A stretch of DNA of 64,000 bases from Thiotrichales bacterium (GTDB taxonomy: Bacteria > Pseudomonadota > Gammaproteobacteria > HK1), in the NCBI GenBank assembly GCA_026709935.1, contig JAPOSC010000018.1, positions 55,100-119,099 on the forward strand, given 5' to 3'. Below, in pieces: positions 1 to 8,627 of the stretch. Position numbers and translations under genes: made by a program. Within the stretch, counting starts at the first letter, position 1; each line of letters opens with the position of its first letter. Under the pieces are notes generated by a model. It was not told the origin of the DNA. It saw nothing but the letters and a program-made list of their open reading frames with translations, and searched no databases.

Positions 1-1078
1 CGTTGATCCTGTCCAGTCCGCTCACCCAGACGGTGGCTTCCTCGCGATCCGCTTTCTCCTCCGCGGAGAGCTTCGTCGCTTCATCGACCGGCGCGGGCCG
101 ATAAGCGTGGTGCCCCTCGTCGTTCAGCACCATCAGCGGCGCGTCGTCCCAAAGGTCACCGAGACGAGCGCGCGCGAATGCCTCCGGGGTCTCCTCGCCG
201 AGCCTCCCGACCTGCACCCCGCCTACCGTGATCGCTTCTGCCTCCGGGTTGAAGCGGTGCCAGTTGGTCACCAGCACCTTGCCCTTGGCGAGCTCCGGGC
301 GCATCGAGGACGGCACGATATCGAACCTTTCGTAGTAACTGCCGGGGGTGCCGGGGCGCAGCACGCTCAGGCGCTCCCGGATGGTCAGATTCGGACAGAC
401 CACCAGCACCCGGCGGGGATAGCGGGGATCGCCCGGCTTGGTTCCGCGGTTGCAGAACGCCCACGCGATGAGCATGGCCATGACCACGGTCTTCCCGGCT
501 CCGGTCGCCATCTTGCAGGCGTAGCGCGGAATGGGGTCCAGACCCGGCTCGTTGGGGAAGTCCGCGAGCTTCGGGTGCTGCGCCACCGTCGTCACCCACT
601 CCCCGGGCCGCGGGTTGCGCCCCGCGCGCAGCGACTCGAACTCGTGCAGAGCGAGTACGGGCCGTCGCTTCGTCTGCTTGCCGGGGGCCAGAATCTCCTG
701 AAGGTAGAGGACCGTCTCGACTGCCTCCAGTTGGCAGAAGAACAGGCGGCGCGTGCGATCGGTGCGCCACCAGTGGCGGAGCAGCTTCCGGGTCGTCTCC
801 GAGGCATTGCGCCAACCCGAAGCCCGCCAGTGTCGAACATCCTCGCGCAGAGCGTTGACGAGCGGCAGATCGTCGCGCTCCTCCTCCGCGAGGAACAACG
901 TTCTCTGTGCGGTCCCGGTCCGCTCCGTCTTGAACCAGTAGCTTGCCGCGCGCCGCGTCGGAACCTTCGAGGGCTGGCCGGTCTGCGTGTCGTAGAGCCA
1001 ATGCTGGTCCGGCTCGTCGTAGGGAGAGCAGAGGATCGGATTCCGAACCGGCTGGATGGGGATGGATGCATCCGGCAT
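1..1078 (-). CDS. Type III-like restriction enzyme, DEAD/DEAH helicase subunit (partial, cut by window edge)
   Basis: This is the restriction partner of the adjacent methyltransferase. The frame is open from an ATG at 1078 to the window edge, so only the N-terminal ~359 residues are seen. A Walker A helicase motif MATGAGKT begins at residue 190 (bases 488-511), and a motif II with the sequence NDEGHH lies near 110-130, as in SF2 translocases of restriction enzymes. The first ~185 residues fit the N-terminus of BPTD_3080-type restriction endonucleases. An AGGGAGA ribosome site lies just before the ATG. The C-terminal nuclease domain, expected for the family, would be beyond the window. It is transcribed with mod upstream (1273-4428), so this is a res-mod operon. 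The family assignment is by recalled similarity; the helicase motifs are seen directly. Confidence 0.85.
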   Translation of the reverse strand, partial: MPDASIPIQPVRNPILCSPYDEPDQHWLYDTQTGQPSKVPTRRAASYWFKTERTGTAQRTLFLAEEERDDLPLVNALREDVRHWRASGWRNASETTRKLLRHWWRTDRTRRLFFCQLEAVETVLYLQEILAPGKQTKRRPVLALHEFESLRAGRNPRPGEWVTTVAQHPKLADFPNEPGLDPIPRYACKMATGAGKTVVMAMLIAWAFCNRGTKPGDPRYPRRVLVVCPNLTIRERLSVLRPGTPGSYYERFDIVPSSMRPELAKGKVLVTNWHRFNPEAEAITVGGVQVGRLGEETPEAFARARLGDLWDDAPLMVLNDEGHHAYRPAPVDEATKLSAEEKADREEATVWVSGLDRIN

Positions 1079-1081
1079 GAC

Positions 1082-1270
1082 TCAGTCTCCCTGAAGGCAG
1101 CGTGCGATTCGATCACACAAGCACCGGAATTCGGGACACAGTTCATGCAACAGGAGCAGGTTTCTCAGTGACCCCGTAACTGTCTGGTCATCAAGTCCCT
1201 GCCTGCTCCCGGTCGTCCGGAGTCGCCATATCTCACGAGAAGAGGACCGGATGTTTCCTCCTTCGATCAT
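1082..1270 (-). CDS. Small ORF between mod and res, unknown function
   Basis: A 62-codon frame fits exactly between the methyltransferase stop and the restriction subunit start. An AGGAG motif precedes the ATG at 1270 with a seven-base gap, and the stop lies three bases before the res ATG. The predicted protein is basic in its first half and has four cysteines in its second half (the CPEFRCLC stretch and a later one). I recognise no family. Its perfect packing into the operon argues that it is translated, at least for coupling, but the codon pattern is not strongly gene-like. It could simply be a spacer. Confidence 0.35.
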   Translation of the reverse strand: MIEGGNIRSSSREIWRLRTTGSRQGLDDQTVTGSLRNLLLLHELCPEFRCLCDRIARCLQGD

Positions 1271-1272
1271 GT

Positions 1273-4200
1273 TCAACTCCTCACGGTCAGGACGCGCAAT
1301 CCCTCATTACCACGCGGATCGATGACCTTGACCGCGACCCGCCAGGGTGCGCCGTCCGACAACCGGGACGGCGGCGGGAAGGGGAGGCTCTCGAAGCCGC
1401 TCAGGCGTTCGAACGCATCCTTCTCTACCACGCCCTTGTCGCCCAGCGCCCGTGCCAGCCGGTCCCACTTGCTCCGATCGGGAAAGAATGCCTGGCAGAT
1501 GCAGAACGTCCGGCCGTCGTAGTCGGTGTCGAGGAACCATGCGGCGATACGCTGGCGATCGGTGGGATACAGCGTGCCACGCACCGGGTCGTACACATCC
1601 ATGCCTTCGACCTCGACGACGTAGTCCCCACTCTCCTGCCGAGTCGGACCGTGCACGCGTGGCGCAGCGAAGACGGTGAAGAGCTGGCTGCCAAGCTGAG
1701 TCTTCAGCAAATCGTCCATGGCCACATCCGGTCGAATGAGCGCCATGTGCAGGCGCAGCTTCGGATGGCTGCCGCTCTCGATGGCCTCCTGGGCGGCCGC
1801 ATCGAACCCGAACCCGGCGAAGACCACATCGTCGTAGCCGGCTCGATTGGCACTGCGGATCACATCCTCCACCTGCATCGAGGTGACGTTGCCGACCTCC
1901 GGACCGATGCTGACCGCGACCCTCCGCTCCTCGTCCGCACCGTTCATCCACCCGCCTTCCGCGTGAACCAGCGCCGCCCCGGTCATCGGTTCCAGTCGAC
2001 TGAATTTCACGTTTCTGTTGTCGTGGAAATCCACCCCGGACGCCTTGAGGAGACGTATGATCTTGTCGAGATGCGCCTCCGCGTTCGCTACCGCGATCTC
2101 TCCCGCATCGTCCGCATCGAAGACTTCAAGCGCCTCCGGCGCTCCACCGATGGGAGAATCCGGGCCGTCTTCCACCGCGATCACACCTTCGATGGTGAAC
2201 GGCCCGGCCACGCGAACCGCATCCTTGACGACCTCCGGCTTGTCCACCAGCTCCTCGGTCGCGGCGTTAGCGGCAATGCACGCATTCACTTCGTCCATCT
2301 TGGCCCGCCACGCCACCCGATAGGCGGTCAGCGCTTGTCGCAAGGACTCCGGCCAGTCGGGGTCGGTATCGAAGGGCACTTCCCATTCCCTCCACTCTCC
2401 CCTTGGAATTTTTCCCCGATACCGCTCCACCTGCCGGGCCGTGATGCCCTTGAGAGGCTTGCGGGCAGGAACACTCTTGATCCGGCCGGGGGGCGTATCC
2501 GGCAGCAGCCAGCGACGAATGTCAGCGTCGGTGACGGCGCTTACTCCTTCTTCTTGGTGCTTTCTGATGAGCTTGTCGGCGAGTGCGGCCTTCAGGTTAT
2601 CGCCGACATCTGCGAGTACGCGATTCAGAGCAGCAAGCTTCTCGGCGAGGATCGCTTCATGCTTGGCGAAGATGGGATCGAGCGAGACGTTGCGGGCGAT
2701 GCTGCGCAATGTGATGTGGGGTACCATCTCGCACTGGAAGGTCATTGGCTTGCCCGTCGACCGCCCGCCCGCATCCACTTCCGCGATCCAGGTTCCATCG
2801 GGATTGCGTGCTACATCTTCGGCATTCAGCTTACGAAGTTGGTAATACTCAAAGCTAGCGGTCATAAGGCGATGTTTTGCCAGTGAAAGCGCTACCCGGC
2901 TCGTGTCGATGGTGATCCAGCGCCGGCCCCACTGCTCGGCGGCATAGGCGGTTGTGCCGCTACCACAGGTTGGGTCAAGAACGAGATCACCGGGATCTGT
3001 TGTCATCAGCAAGCAGCGTTCGATGACTTGGGAGGAAGTTTGAACTACGTATTGCTTTGGATCAGATCTTGACTGCACCCCCCATGTATCATCCCAAAAT
3101 GCCGAGATAGGAAATACGGGGAAGTCATCCAGGTATCGAACATACGCGACTGATCTTCCTTCACCAACCATACGATTGCTGTTGATCAAACGGTCGATTC
3201 CTCGCTGGTTTGTCTTCCAGAAACCAGATCTTGGATACCGAACAGATCCTTGAAATTGAACAGAGAAATTACTATTTTCGCCACCACTTTGGGATACCAT
3301 TGGGCTTGGTCGATATATTTTTGCTCCCTCTGGCATATAATTCCCGAAACTTCCAGAGGGACCACGTTCACCAGAAGGCAGTTCAATATTTTTGTATTTA
3401 GTACCACCTTCTTTATCGACTTTCTTCACCTTGTACAAATCTCGAAATTTGAGAAATTTTCGTTCTTTGGCGTACCACAAAAGAAAATCGAAAGTTGTCG
3501 CAAGTAACTCACTCGTCTGGCCGCTCGTCGTGACAAAGGGAATAGTCGCACAGGCATTTTCTTGTCCGAATACCTCGTCCAGTAAACATCTGACGCGATG
3601 CAAATTCGCGTCACTGATTTGTACGAAAATGCTGCCGGTATCGGTCAACAACTCTCGTGTCATCACCAGCCGGTCCCGCAGATAGGCGAGGTACGAATGG
3701 ATACCGAGTGTCCAAGTATCCCGATACGCCTTGACCATCTCCGGTTCGCGTGTGAGGTCCTGCTCACGATCCTTGACACCGAGCTGCCCAAGTTGCGGCT
3801 GAAAATTCGACTTGAAGCTGATTCCGTAGGGCGGGTCGATGTAGATCATCTGCACCTTGCCTGCCAGATCTTCGCGCCGAGCAAGGCTCGCCATGACCTG
3901 GAGCGAATCACCGAGAATCATCCGATTGGTCCAGTCCACGTCGTGCCGGTAGAACTGCACCGCGCTCGCGTAGTCCAGTTGCGGGTCGGCGAAGAGATCC
4001 CGATGCACGTCCTGGCGGGCCAGCACTCGAAGAATGGCCTGCGTGGAAACACGCTCGTGCATGTGCAGCGCCACGGGGTCGGCCTCGAACGAGGGCCGCT
4101 CCCGCTTTCCGCTCCATTCGAGCCACGGCTCGTGGCGCCTCAGCGCGTCCTCGAGCAGCGTAGCCTCTTCCTCCGAAAGAGGCCGCTGCCGGGCTGTCGC

Positions 4201-4428
4201 CACCAACTCCGGCAACCGGTCGGTGGCGGCCGCATCCGGAGAGGACCGCAACACCGGCGGCAAATGAGGATTGTGGTGGTACTCAACCGGTGGCTCCTCC
4301 CGAACCATGCCGTGGGATTCGAGCCCCGCCGGGGGAATGTTCTTCCGCGTCGCCGAATACCTGATCGAGGTGACTGCCTCACCGGCCGGTGCCGTGGTGC
4401 TCGGGGTGGTTTTCCTTCTGCGCGCCAT
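1273..4428 (-). CDS. Type III-like DNA methyltransferase (Mod), beta-class N6-adenine/N4-cytosine
   Basis: A 1051-residue methyltransferase that modifies the recognition site and protects host DNA from the partner Res subunit. Motif IV is DPPY at residues 198-201, and the AdoMet-binding motif I (DPTCGSGTT) starts at residue 485. Motif IV before motif I is the beta-class order seen in type III Mod proteins. The start is ATG at 4428 (MARRRK); the frame stays open upstream to 5397, but only antisense to the dehydrogenase gene. Residues ~270-460 (bases ~3050-3620) are strikingly AT-rich compared with the rest of the gene and lie where the target recognition domain belongs. The protein is long for the family; the C-terminal ~500 residues are probably for complex formation. 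It forms an operon with the small ORF and res downstream. Confidence 0.9.
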   Translation of the reverse strand: MARRRKTTPSTTAPAGEAVTSIRYSATRKNIPPAGLESHGMVREEPPVEYHHNPHLPPVLRSSPDAAATDRLPELVATARQRPLSEEEATLLEDALRRHEPWLEWSGKRERPSFEADPVALHMHERVSTQAILRVLARQDVHRDLFADPQLDYASAVQFYRHDVDWTNRMILGDSLQVMASLARREDLAGKVQMIYIDPPYGISFKSNFQPQLGQLGVKDREQDLTREPEMVKAYRDTWTLGIHSYLAYLRDRLVMTRELLTDTGSIFVQISDANLHRVRCLLDEVFGQENACATIPFVTTSGQTSELLATTFDFLLWYAKERKFLKFRDLYKVKKVDKEGGTKYKNIELPSGERGPSGSFGNYMPEGAKIYRPSPMVSQSGGENSNFSVQFQGSVRYPRSGFWKTNQRGIDRLINSNRMVGEGRSVAYVRYLDDFPVFPISAFWDDTWGVQSRSDPKQYVVQTSSQVIERCLLMTTDPGDLVLDPTCGSGTTAYAAEQWGRRWITIDTSRVALSLAKHRLMTASFEYYQLRKLNAEDVARNPDGTWIAEVDAGGRSTGKPMTFQCEMVPHITLRSIARNVSLDPIFAKHEAILAEKLAALNRVLADVGDNLKAALADKLIRKHQEEGVSAVTDADIRRWLLPDTPPGRIKSVPARKPLKGITARQVERYRGKIPRGEWREWEVPFDTDPDWPESLRQALTAYRVAWRAKMDEVNACIAANAATEELVDKPEVVKDAVRVAGPFTIEGVIAVEDGPDSPIGGAPEALEVFDADDAGEIAVANAEAHLDKIIRLLKASGVDFHDNRNVKFSRLEPMTGAALVHAEGGWMNGADEERRVAVSIGPEVGNVTSMQVEDVIRSANRAGYDDVVFAGFGFDAAAQEAIESGSHPKLRLHMALIRPDVAMDDLLKTQLGSQLFTVFAAPRVHGPTRQESGDYVVEVEGMDVYDPVRGTLYPTDRQRIAAWFLDTDYDGRTFCICQAFFPDRSKWDRLARALGDKGVVEKDAFERLSGFESLPFPPPSRLSDGAPWRVAVKVIDPRGNEGLRVLTVRS

Positions 4429-4551
4429 GGCTCGTTCCTGTATCGGGATGCCTCGGCCGAGGCCGGTGGCATGGTAACCCGGAGAATCGGCGTGATCATG
4501 CGGCATCCGACCACTACCATCCCCGAATCCGGAACAAGGGGAGACCAAACG

Positions 4552-5412
4552 GTGAACGCTGATCTTCAAGCCAATCTTCACGCGGACCTCGGACTGGAAG
4601 GCAAGGTCGCCATCGTCGCGGGCGGCGGCGCGGCGGGAAACGGCATCGGCAACGGCCGCGCGGCGGCCATCCTGCTCGCCCGGGCGGGCGCGCGGGTGTT
4701 CGTCGTGGATCGATCGCTCGACCTCGCCGAGGGCACGGTGCGGATGATCGCGGCGGAGGGCGGGGAGGCGGCCGCCCACGCGGCGGACCTCACCAACGAG
4801 GACCAGTGCCGGGCGATGGCGGAGGCCGCGCTCGCGCGGTTCGGGCGCATCGACGTGCTCGACAACAACATCGGCATCATGAGCGTCGGCACGGTGGTCG
4901 CCGAGACGCAGACCCGGTGGGAGCGGGTGATGCGGGTGAACGTCGAGGCGATGTTCCTCACCTCGAAGCACGTCATCCCCGCCATGATCGAGAACGGCGA
5001 CGGCGGCGCGATCGTGAATATCTCCTCCATCGCGACGTTGAGGCCGCGCGGCATGACCGCCTACTCGACCTCGAAGGCCGCGGTCATCGGCCTCACCCGC
5101 GCGATGGCGGTCGATCACGCCCGCGACGGAATCCGCGTCAACTGCATTGCCCCGGGCGCGGTCTACACACCGATGGTGTACTCGGACGGCATGTCGGACG
5201 AGGCGCGGGAACAGCGCCGCAAATACTCGCTGCTCGGCATCGAGGGCACCGGCTGGGATATCGGCCGCGCGGTGCTCTTTCTCGCTTCCGGGTGGGCGCG
5301 CTACATCACCGGCCACACGCTGGTGGTCGACGGGGGAGGCACCCTCGCCGGCCCGCCGCGCTCGGCCGGCACGGAGGCGGCGCAGGTGCGCGGCCACGAC
5401 GGTTCCTCGTGA
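4552..5412 (+). CDS. SDR-family NAD(P)-dependent oxidoreductase
   Basis: A classical short-chain dehydrogenase/reductase of 286 residues, cytosolic and NAD(P)-dependent; the substrate cannot be told. The glycine-rich cofactor motif (GGGAAGNGIG) comes near residue 22, followed by the NNIG motif, the catalytic serine in NISS, and the YSTSK catalytic Tyr/Lys motif. The C-terminal VDGGG stretch is also typical. The start is GTG at 4552, chosen because an AAGGGGAG ribosome site lies just upstream and the Rossmann fold begins about 17 residues later. It is divergent from mod, with 123 bases between the starts, so the two share a promoter region. The last ~20 residues beyond VDGGG are an extra tail. 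Confidence 0.88.
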   Translation: MNADLQANLHADLGLEGKVAIVAGGGAAGNGIGNGRAAAILLARAGARVFVVDRSLDLAEGTVRMIAAEGGEAAAHAADLTNEDQCRAMAEAALARFGRIDVLDNNIGIMSVGTVVAETQTRWERVMRVNVEAMFLTSKHVIPAMIENGDGGAIVNISSIATLRPRGMTAYSTSKAAVIGLTRAMAVDHARDGIRVNCIAPGAVYTPMVYSDGMSDEAREQRRKYSLLGIEGTGWDIGRAVLFLASGWARYITGHTLVVDGGGTLAGPPRSAGTEAAQVRGHDGSS

Positions 5413-5538
5413 CCTTGCCGTGATAGCCGCGTGATACTTGCCCCTCTACAATGACCTCAGTCGGCTCGCGAAACCGCGACCTCGACTCCAACAGCAGCTC
5501 AATGAGATCGTCCCATATTGTTTCCAAAGGAGATCCCC

Positions 5539-5790
5539 ATGAACGTCAAGACCACTTCAAGCCTGACCCTCGCCGCGGCCGCCGCCGCGATGTTCGCCCT
5601 CGCGCCGGTCGCGGTCAGCGCGGCCGACGCAGTCAAGTGTGTCGGCGGCAACGCCTGCAAGGGCAACAGCGCCTGCAAGACCGCGACCAGCGAGTGCAAG
5701 GGTCTGAACGCCTGCAAGGGCCAGGGATTCGTCATGGCGGCCGACGAGGCCGCGTGCATGGAGGCCGGCGGCACGGTCGAGGCCAGCTAG
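5539..5790 (+). CDS. bufA2: BufA2-family bufferin precursor (periplasmic metallophore RiPP)
   Basis: An 83-residue exported peptide, the substrate of the MNIO enzyme encoded downstream. A signal peptide spans residues 1-28 with likely cleavage after VSA. The mature part is packed with cysteines at 34, 40, 46, 53, 59 and 73, in repeated Cys-Lys-Gly or Cys-Lys-Thr units. In the bufferin family such cysteines are modified and bind copper in the periplasm. The start is ATG at 5539; an AAAGGAGA site lies just before it, so the in-frame upstream ATG at 5518 is not needed. It heads the operon bufA2-bufB-bufC, but a strong hairpin (5818-5845) separates it from bufB. Metal identity is inferred from the family, not seen. 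Confidence 0.9.
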   Translation: MNVKTTSSLTLAAAAAAMFALAPVAVSAADAVKCVGGNACKGNSACKTATSECKGLNACKGQGFVMAADEAACMEAGGTVEAS

Positions 5791-5817
5791 GCCGCGCCCT
5801 TCGTCCTGCATGACGAC

Positions 5818-5845
5818 ACGGAGCGGGGTGCACGCCCCGCTCCGT
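5818..5845 (+). terminator. Hairpin between bufA2 and bufB (attenuator or terminator)
   Basis: A perfect 11-bp inverted repeat (acggagcgggg and its complement) with a 6-base loop starts 28 bases after the bufA2 stop. It is followed by a pyrimidine-rich but not poly-T stretch. It may reduce read-through so that much more peptide than enzyme is made, or stabilise the bufA2 message 3' end. Confidence 0.55.
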
Positions 5846-6078
5846 CTCTCTCGCCCACCCGGCGGCTCGGCAGTGCTCCGGCTCCCGGCAACAGCCCTCG
5901 CATCCTCGGTAGCGGGTGATCCGGAAGTCGGTAGTTCGGCCCTGATGCCCACGGGTGCCTCCCTACAACACACAGGTTGCCGCACCGCAACGTTCACATT
6001 CCGTCGCCAGGCCGCCCGCGCGGGCGGAATTTCCTGGCTGGCCTGTATCCCAAGACAACGCGAGGCAGCCTTTCCGCC

Positions 6079-6984
6079 ATGAGCCTTGCCGCCATGAACG
6101 CCGCACGACTTTCCCCGGAAAGCACGGGAATCGGCGCCCCGGCGGGCAGGCCCTTCCTCGGCTTCGGGTTGGGGCTCCGGCCCGACCACTATCTGGAAGT
6201 GCTCGAAAGCCGGCCGCCCGTCGACTGGTTCGAGATCATCAGCGAGAACTACCTCGTCGATGGCGGGAAACCGCTGCACTACCTCGACCGCATTCGCGAG
6301 CACTACCCCATGGTGATGCACGGGGTCTCGCTCTCCATCGGCAGCACCGACCCGCTCGATGTCGAATACCTCGCCGGCCTGAAGCGCCTTGCGGCCCGCG
6401 TCGAGCCGGCCTGGGTCTCCGATCACCTGTGCTGGACCGGCATCGACGGGCGCAACCTGCACGACCTGCTGCCGCTGCCCTACACCGAGGAGGCGGTCGC
6501 GCATGTGGCCGATCGGGTCGGCCGGGTACAGGACTTCCTCGGGCGGCAGATTCTTCTGGAGAACGTTTCCAGCTACCTGATCTATACGGATTCGCACGTG
6601 CCGGAGTGGGAGTTCCTGGCCGCAATCGCGGAGCGCGCGGACTGCCTGATCCTGCTCGATGTGAACAACATCTATGTGAGCGCTCACAATCACGGGTTCG
6701 ACCCGCTCGCCTACCTCGACGGCGTGCCGAGCGAACGGGTTCGACAGATCCATCTTGCCGGCCACAGTCATAACGGGCCGCTCATCATCGACACCCACGA
6801 CCATCCGGTGCCGGATCCGGTGTGGGACCTGTACGGAGAGGCAATCGCGCGCCTCGGGCCGGTCTCCACCATGATCGAGCGCGACGACGACATCCCGCCT
6901 CTGGACGTGCTGCTCGACGAGCTTGCGCAGGCGCGGGCGGCCTTGGCGGATGGAGCACCACGGCTGAGCGCGGCCGGGCCATGA
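6079..6984 (+). CDS. bufB2: MNIO (DUF692) bufferin-maturating oxidase BufB
   Basis: A 301-residue multinuclear non-heme iron oxidative enzyme. The family modifies cysteines of the precursor peptide (to thiooxazole in studied bufferins) in the cytoplasm before export. Visible hallmarks in order: FEIISEN, MHGVSLS (His 81), [41 protein letters not shown] and MIERDD. The His, Asp, Glu and Asn residues in these motifs are the iron ligands of the family. The start is uncertain: ATG at 6079 is used, ATG at 6094 is an alternative, and the frame opens at 5977. It overlaps bufC by four bases (ATGA), so the two are translationally coupled. Its peptide partner is bufA2 upstream. Confidence 0.92.
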   Translation: MSLAAMNAARLSPESTGIGAPAGRPFLGFGLGLRPDHYLEVLESRPPVDWFEIISENYLVDGGKPLHYLDRIREHYPMVMHGVSLSIGSTDPLDVEYLAGLKRLAARVEPAWVSDHLCWTGIDGRNLHDLLPLPYTEEAVAHVADRVGRVQDFLGRQILLENVSSYLIYTDSHVPEWEFLAAIAERADCLILLDVNNIYVSAHNHGFDPLAYLDGVPSERVRQIHLAGHSHNGPLIIDTHDHPVPDPVWDLYGEAIARLGPVSTMIERDDDIPPLDVLLDELAQARAALADGAPRLSAAGP

Positions 6985-7781
6985 CTGCGCTCCGGGAACT
7001 GCAACGCGGCTTTCAGTCCTGGGTGCTCGGGGATGCGAGCGCCCCCCCGGTCACCGTGGCCGACACCGACGCGGTATCGGCCCGAGAGCGCCTGAAGGTC
7101 TATGCGGATGCGATCCGGCTCCGGTTTCTGGAGGTGCTCGGCCAGGACTATCCGGGGCTGCACACCCTGGCCGGGGACGAAGAGTTCCGGCGCCTGGGGC
7201 TTGCGTACATCGAAGCGCATCCGTCGCATCATCCCTCGATTCGCTGGTTCGGCGCCCATCTGTCCGCGTTCCTGCGCTCCACCGCGCCGTGGCGGGAGCA
7301 ACCGGTGTTCGCCGAGATGGCCGTGTTCGAGTGGGCCAAGGGCGAGCTGCTTGATGCGCCCGACAGCCCGGTGGTCGGCGTGGAGGACATCGCCGCCATC
7401 CCGCCCGATCGATGGGCCGGCATCCAACCGCGTCTGAAGCCCGCGGTGCGGCGGGTCACGCTCGAATGGAACGTCCCCGTCGTGTGGAAGGCCATCGACG
7501 GTGACGAGACGGTCCCCGCGCCGTCGCGCACGAACTGTGCCGGCTCTGCCAGCCGTACCGAATGTGCGGTGGAGTGGCTGCTGTGGCGCCAGGATCTGCT
7601 CGTGCGCTGGCGCTCGATCGATCCCGACGAGGCGTGGGCGCTCCGGCGCTGCGACACCAGCGAGGATTTCGGTGCGATCTGCGCCGGACTGTGCGAGCGG
7701 GTCGGAGAGGAGGCGGCGGCGCTCCGTGCCGCCACCTTTCTGAAGCAGTGGGCAGCCGACGGCGTGCTGGAGGCGGTATGA
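6981..7781 (+). CDS. bufC2: BufC-type MNIO partner protein (DUF2063)
   Basis: A 266-residue protein with the N-terminal DUF2063 domain, which acts as the peptide-recognition partner of the MNIO oxidase in bufferin systems. The first ~100 residues show the family pattern: [11 protein letters not shown] at the N-terminus, then [17 protein letters not shown], and [10 protein letters not shown]. The rest is a less conserved C-terminal domain. The ATG overlaps the bufB stop as ATGA, which fits an obligate complex. No signal peptide or membrane segment is seen, so it acts in the cytoplasm. Confidence 0.88.
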   Translation: MTALRELQRGFQSWVLGDASAPPVTVADTDAVSARERLKVYADAIRLRFLEVLGQDYPGLHTLAGDEEFRRLGLAYIEAHPSHHPSIRWFGAHLSAFLRSTAPWREQPVFAEMAVFEWAKGELLDAPDSPVVGVEDIAAIPPDRWAGIQPRLKPAVRRVTLEWNVPVVWKAIDGDETVPAPSRTNCAGSASRTECAVEWLLWRQDLLVRWRSIDPDEAWALRRCDTSEDFGAICAGLCERVGEEAAALRAATFLKQWAADGVLEAV

Positions 7782-8048
7782 GTCGACGGTCGGTCCACGG
7801 ACGCACCGCGGTGGCGGGGGGCGCGGGCTCTTCCGGTGTGCACGCCCCCGCCCGCGCGCACCGCATGCGCGCCCCGGAACGGTGATGCCGGACTACACTG
7901 CGACCTGTCCCGCAGACCACCGGTCCTTGATGACCGACCTCGGGTCGCAACCTGAAACGATGATGTACCGGAAACCATCGGCGGACCACCGGGGTCCGAT
8001 TTCCCGATAGCATCCCTTTTCCCAACCCGAAGACAGGAGGAACGTGCA

Positions 8049-8432
8049 ATGACGACCAAATCAGCGACTCCCCGGGCCGCAATCGCCAGGGCATTGATGA
8101 CCGGCGCCGCCGTCGCGGCGATGAGCGCCGGAGCGGCGGCGAAGCCCAACGATCAGTTGACGATCGCGGACGGCGCGCCGGAGGCGGTGAAGACCGCGTT
8201 CGCACAGTGGATGGCGGGCAATGCGCCGAGCGGGCGCAAGGACAAGTGCTACGGCATCGCGCTTTCGGGCGAGAACGACTGCGCCGCCGGCGCGGGCACG
8301 AGTTGCGAAGGCACCTCGACCGTGGACTTCCAGGGCAATGCGTGGACCCACTCTCCGAAGGGGAGCTGCGAGTTCATCATGACTCCTGAAGGGCCGGGCT
8401 CCCTGAAAGCCCTCGACCGCAACAACCCCTGA
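8049..8432 (+). CDS. bufA1: BufA1-family bufferin precursor (DUF2282)
   Basis: A 127-residue exported peptide of the DUF2282 family. A signal peptide covers about residues 1-31 ([19 protein letters not shown] core). The four family cysteines are at 67 (KCYGI), 78 (DCAA), 86 (TSCEGTS) and 107 (GSCEF), with the conserved FQGNAW stretch between the last two. In bufferins of this type the central cysteines are modified by the MNIO enzyme and bind copper. AGGAGG lies at 8035-8040, eight bases before the ATG. The unusual extra segment at residues 32-62 lies between the signal peptide and the core. It heads the second buf operon and, like bufA2, is followed by a strong hairpin before bufB. Confidence 0.92.
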   Translation: MTTKSATPRAAIARALMTGAAVAAMSAGAAAKPNDQLTIADGAPEAVKTAFAQWMAGNAPSGRKDKCYGIALSGENDCAAGAGTSCEGTSTVDFQGNAWTHSPKGSCEFIMTPEGPGSLKALDRNNP

Positions 8433-8435
8433 GGG

Positions 8436-8500
8436 CAGTGTCGTCGATGCCGGGCCGACGGACCGCAACCTGCGGCCCGGGCGACCCGGCATCGGCACTG
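8436..8500 (+). terminator. Long hairpin between bufA1 and bufB
   Basis: Nested inverted repeats start four bases after the bufA1 stop: an outer 5-bp arm (cagtg / cactg), a 10-bp arm (8445-8454 with 8485-8494) and an inner 5-bp stem (ccgca / tgcgg at about 8463-8476). There is no T tract. Its position matches the hairpin in the first buf operon, suggesting the same role in making more peptide than enzyme. Confidence 0.5.
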
Positions 8501-8627
8501 TCCTCGTTCCGGTCCCGGTCCCGCGCCATGAGCCCGGGCGGCAGCAACGCGGCGGCAGACGCCACCCGCCGCCCAATCCGGGCTGCGAACGTATACGCCC
8601 GTTCCACACCCGCCGGCAATTTCCGCA

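Noticed and set aside
3598..4551. N-terminal extension of the SDR dehydrogenase
   Set aside because: Antisense to mod; the Rossmann motif and the AAGGGGAG site place the start at GTG 4552.
4429..5397. N-terminal extension of the methyltransferase
   Set aside because: The open frame continues upstream only because it is antisense to the SDR gene; the conserved protein starts at 4428.
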